Shown piece by piece: positions 63,948-64,000 of a DNA stretch of 64,000 bases (position 1 is its first letter; each line of letters opens with the position of its first letter). The notes beneath the pieces were generated by a model. It saw nothing but the letters and a program-made list of their open reading frames with translations, made no database searches and was not told where the DNA came from. This stretch comes from Eutreptiella sp. 'Long Island Sound 2002' (Eukaryota; Euglenozoa; Euglenophyceae; Eutreptiales; Eutreptiaceae), in assembly GCA_964036045.1 (NCBI GenBank), contig OZ038381.1, forward strand, positions 123,139,708 to 123,203,707. Reading direction: 5' to 3'. A program made the position numbers and the translations under genes.

Positions 63948-64000
63948 GAAGCCCTCACACCAAATACCAAAGGTCACCATGGCACGGCTCCCCATGTAAC

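Overview
The window looks like nuclear DNA of a eukaryote. Coding stretches are broken by GT...AG introns whose phases match across exons, proteins are read through spliceosomal signals (CAG|GTGAGT, CAG|GTATCC, pyrimidine tracts before CAG), and almost everything recognisable is transposable-element DNA with microsatellites. Introner-like insertion, TET/JBP-like dioxygenases and piggyBac-like genes would fit a protist or alga, but the sequence does not identify the organism. I see no convincing host gene.

Most of the window is a stack of large DNA transposons that share one gene set, nearly always on the minus strand: (1) a 2-oxoglutarate/Fe(II) dioxygenase with a Cys-rich tail, spliced by a phase-0 intron to (2) a charged or coiled-coil module, followed by (3) a DDE-like transposase that I cannot place in a named superfamily. 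Each element carries its own CpG-containing palindrome, iterated at its ends, in its gene gaps and in the intron between (1) and (2). E1 has TTCGTACGAA, E2 has ACGCAAA/TTTGCGT, E3 has CCAGCGCTGG, E5 has GTTATCGCGCGATAAC, E6 has ACGCGTACGCGT, E8 has TTGGCGCGCGCCAA, and the piggyBac-carrying E7 has GTTACC...GGTAAC. Terminal inverted repeats differ between families but start with T, end with A and mostly show 2-bp target duplications.

Layout. 1-9,202: E1, right-hand part, its dioxygenase gene split by a 5.1-kb foldback element (2,781-7,893) whose removal as an intron restores the reading frame (introner-like). 9,203-12,429: degraded E2. 12,430-19,324: E3. 19,325-22,254: a plus-strand transposase remnant (E4) and an unclassified minus-strand ORF. 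22,255-22,741: a MITE with E1 ends. 23,028-28,047: E5. 28,048-32,468: E2-like and piggyBac-like remnants and short repeats. 32,469-61,650: a nested stack. A 0.7-kb MITE of family E7 is split by E6a (32,531-60,990). E6a is split by a second copy of itself (E6b, 38,416-45,958) and by E7 (46,651-60,023). E7 is split by E8 (46,957-53,902). 61,653-64,000: non-repetitive DNA and a zinc-knuckle gag/ORF1-like gene at the right edge.

How the genes may work together (inference): the transposase would move the element by its T...A ends. The dioxygenase fusion, and in E6 an added TET/JBP-like enzyme, could act on DNA or chromatin at the element's own CpG palindromes. Function is not shown by sequence alone. 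Many copies carry frame changes at G/C runs, so which copies are active is uncertain.
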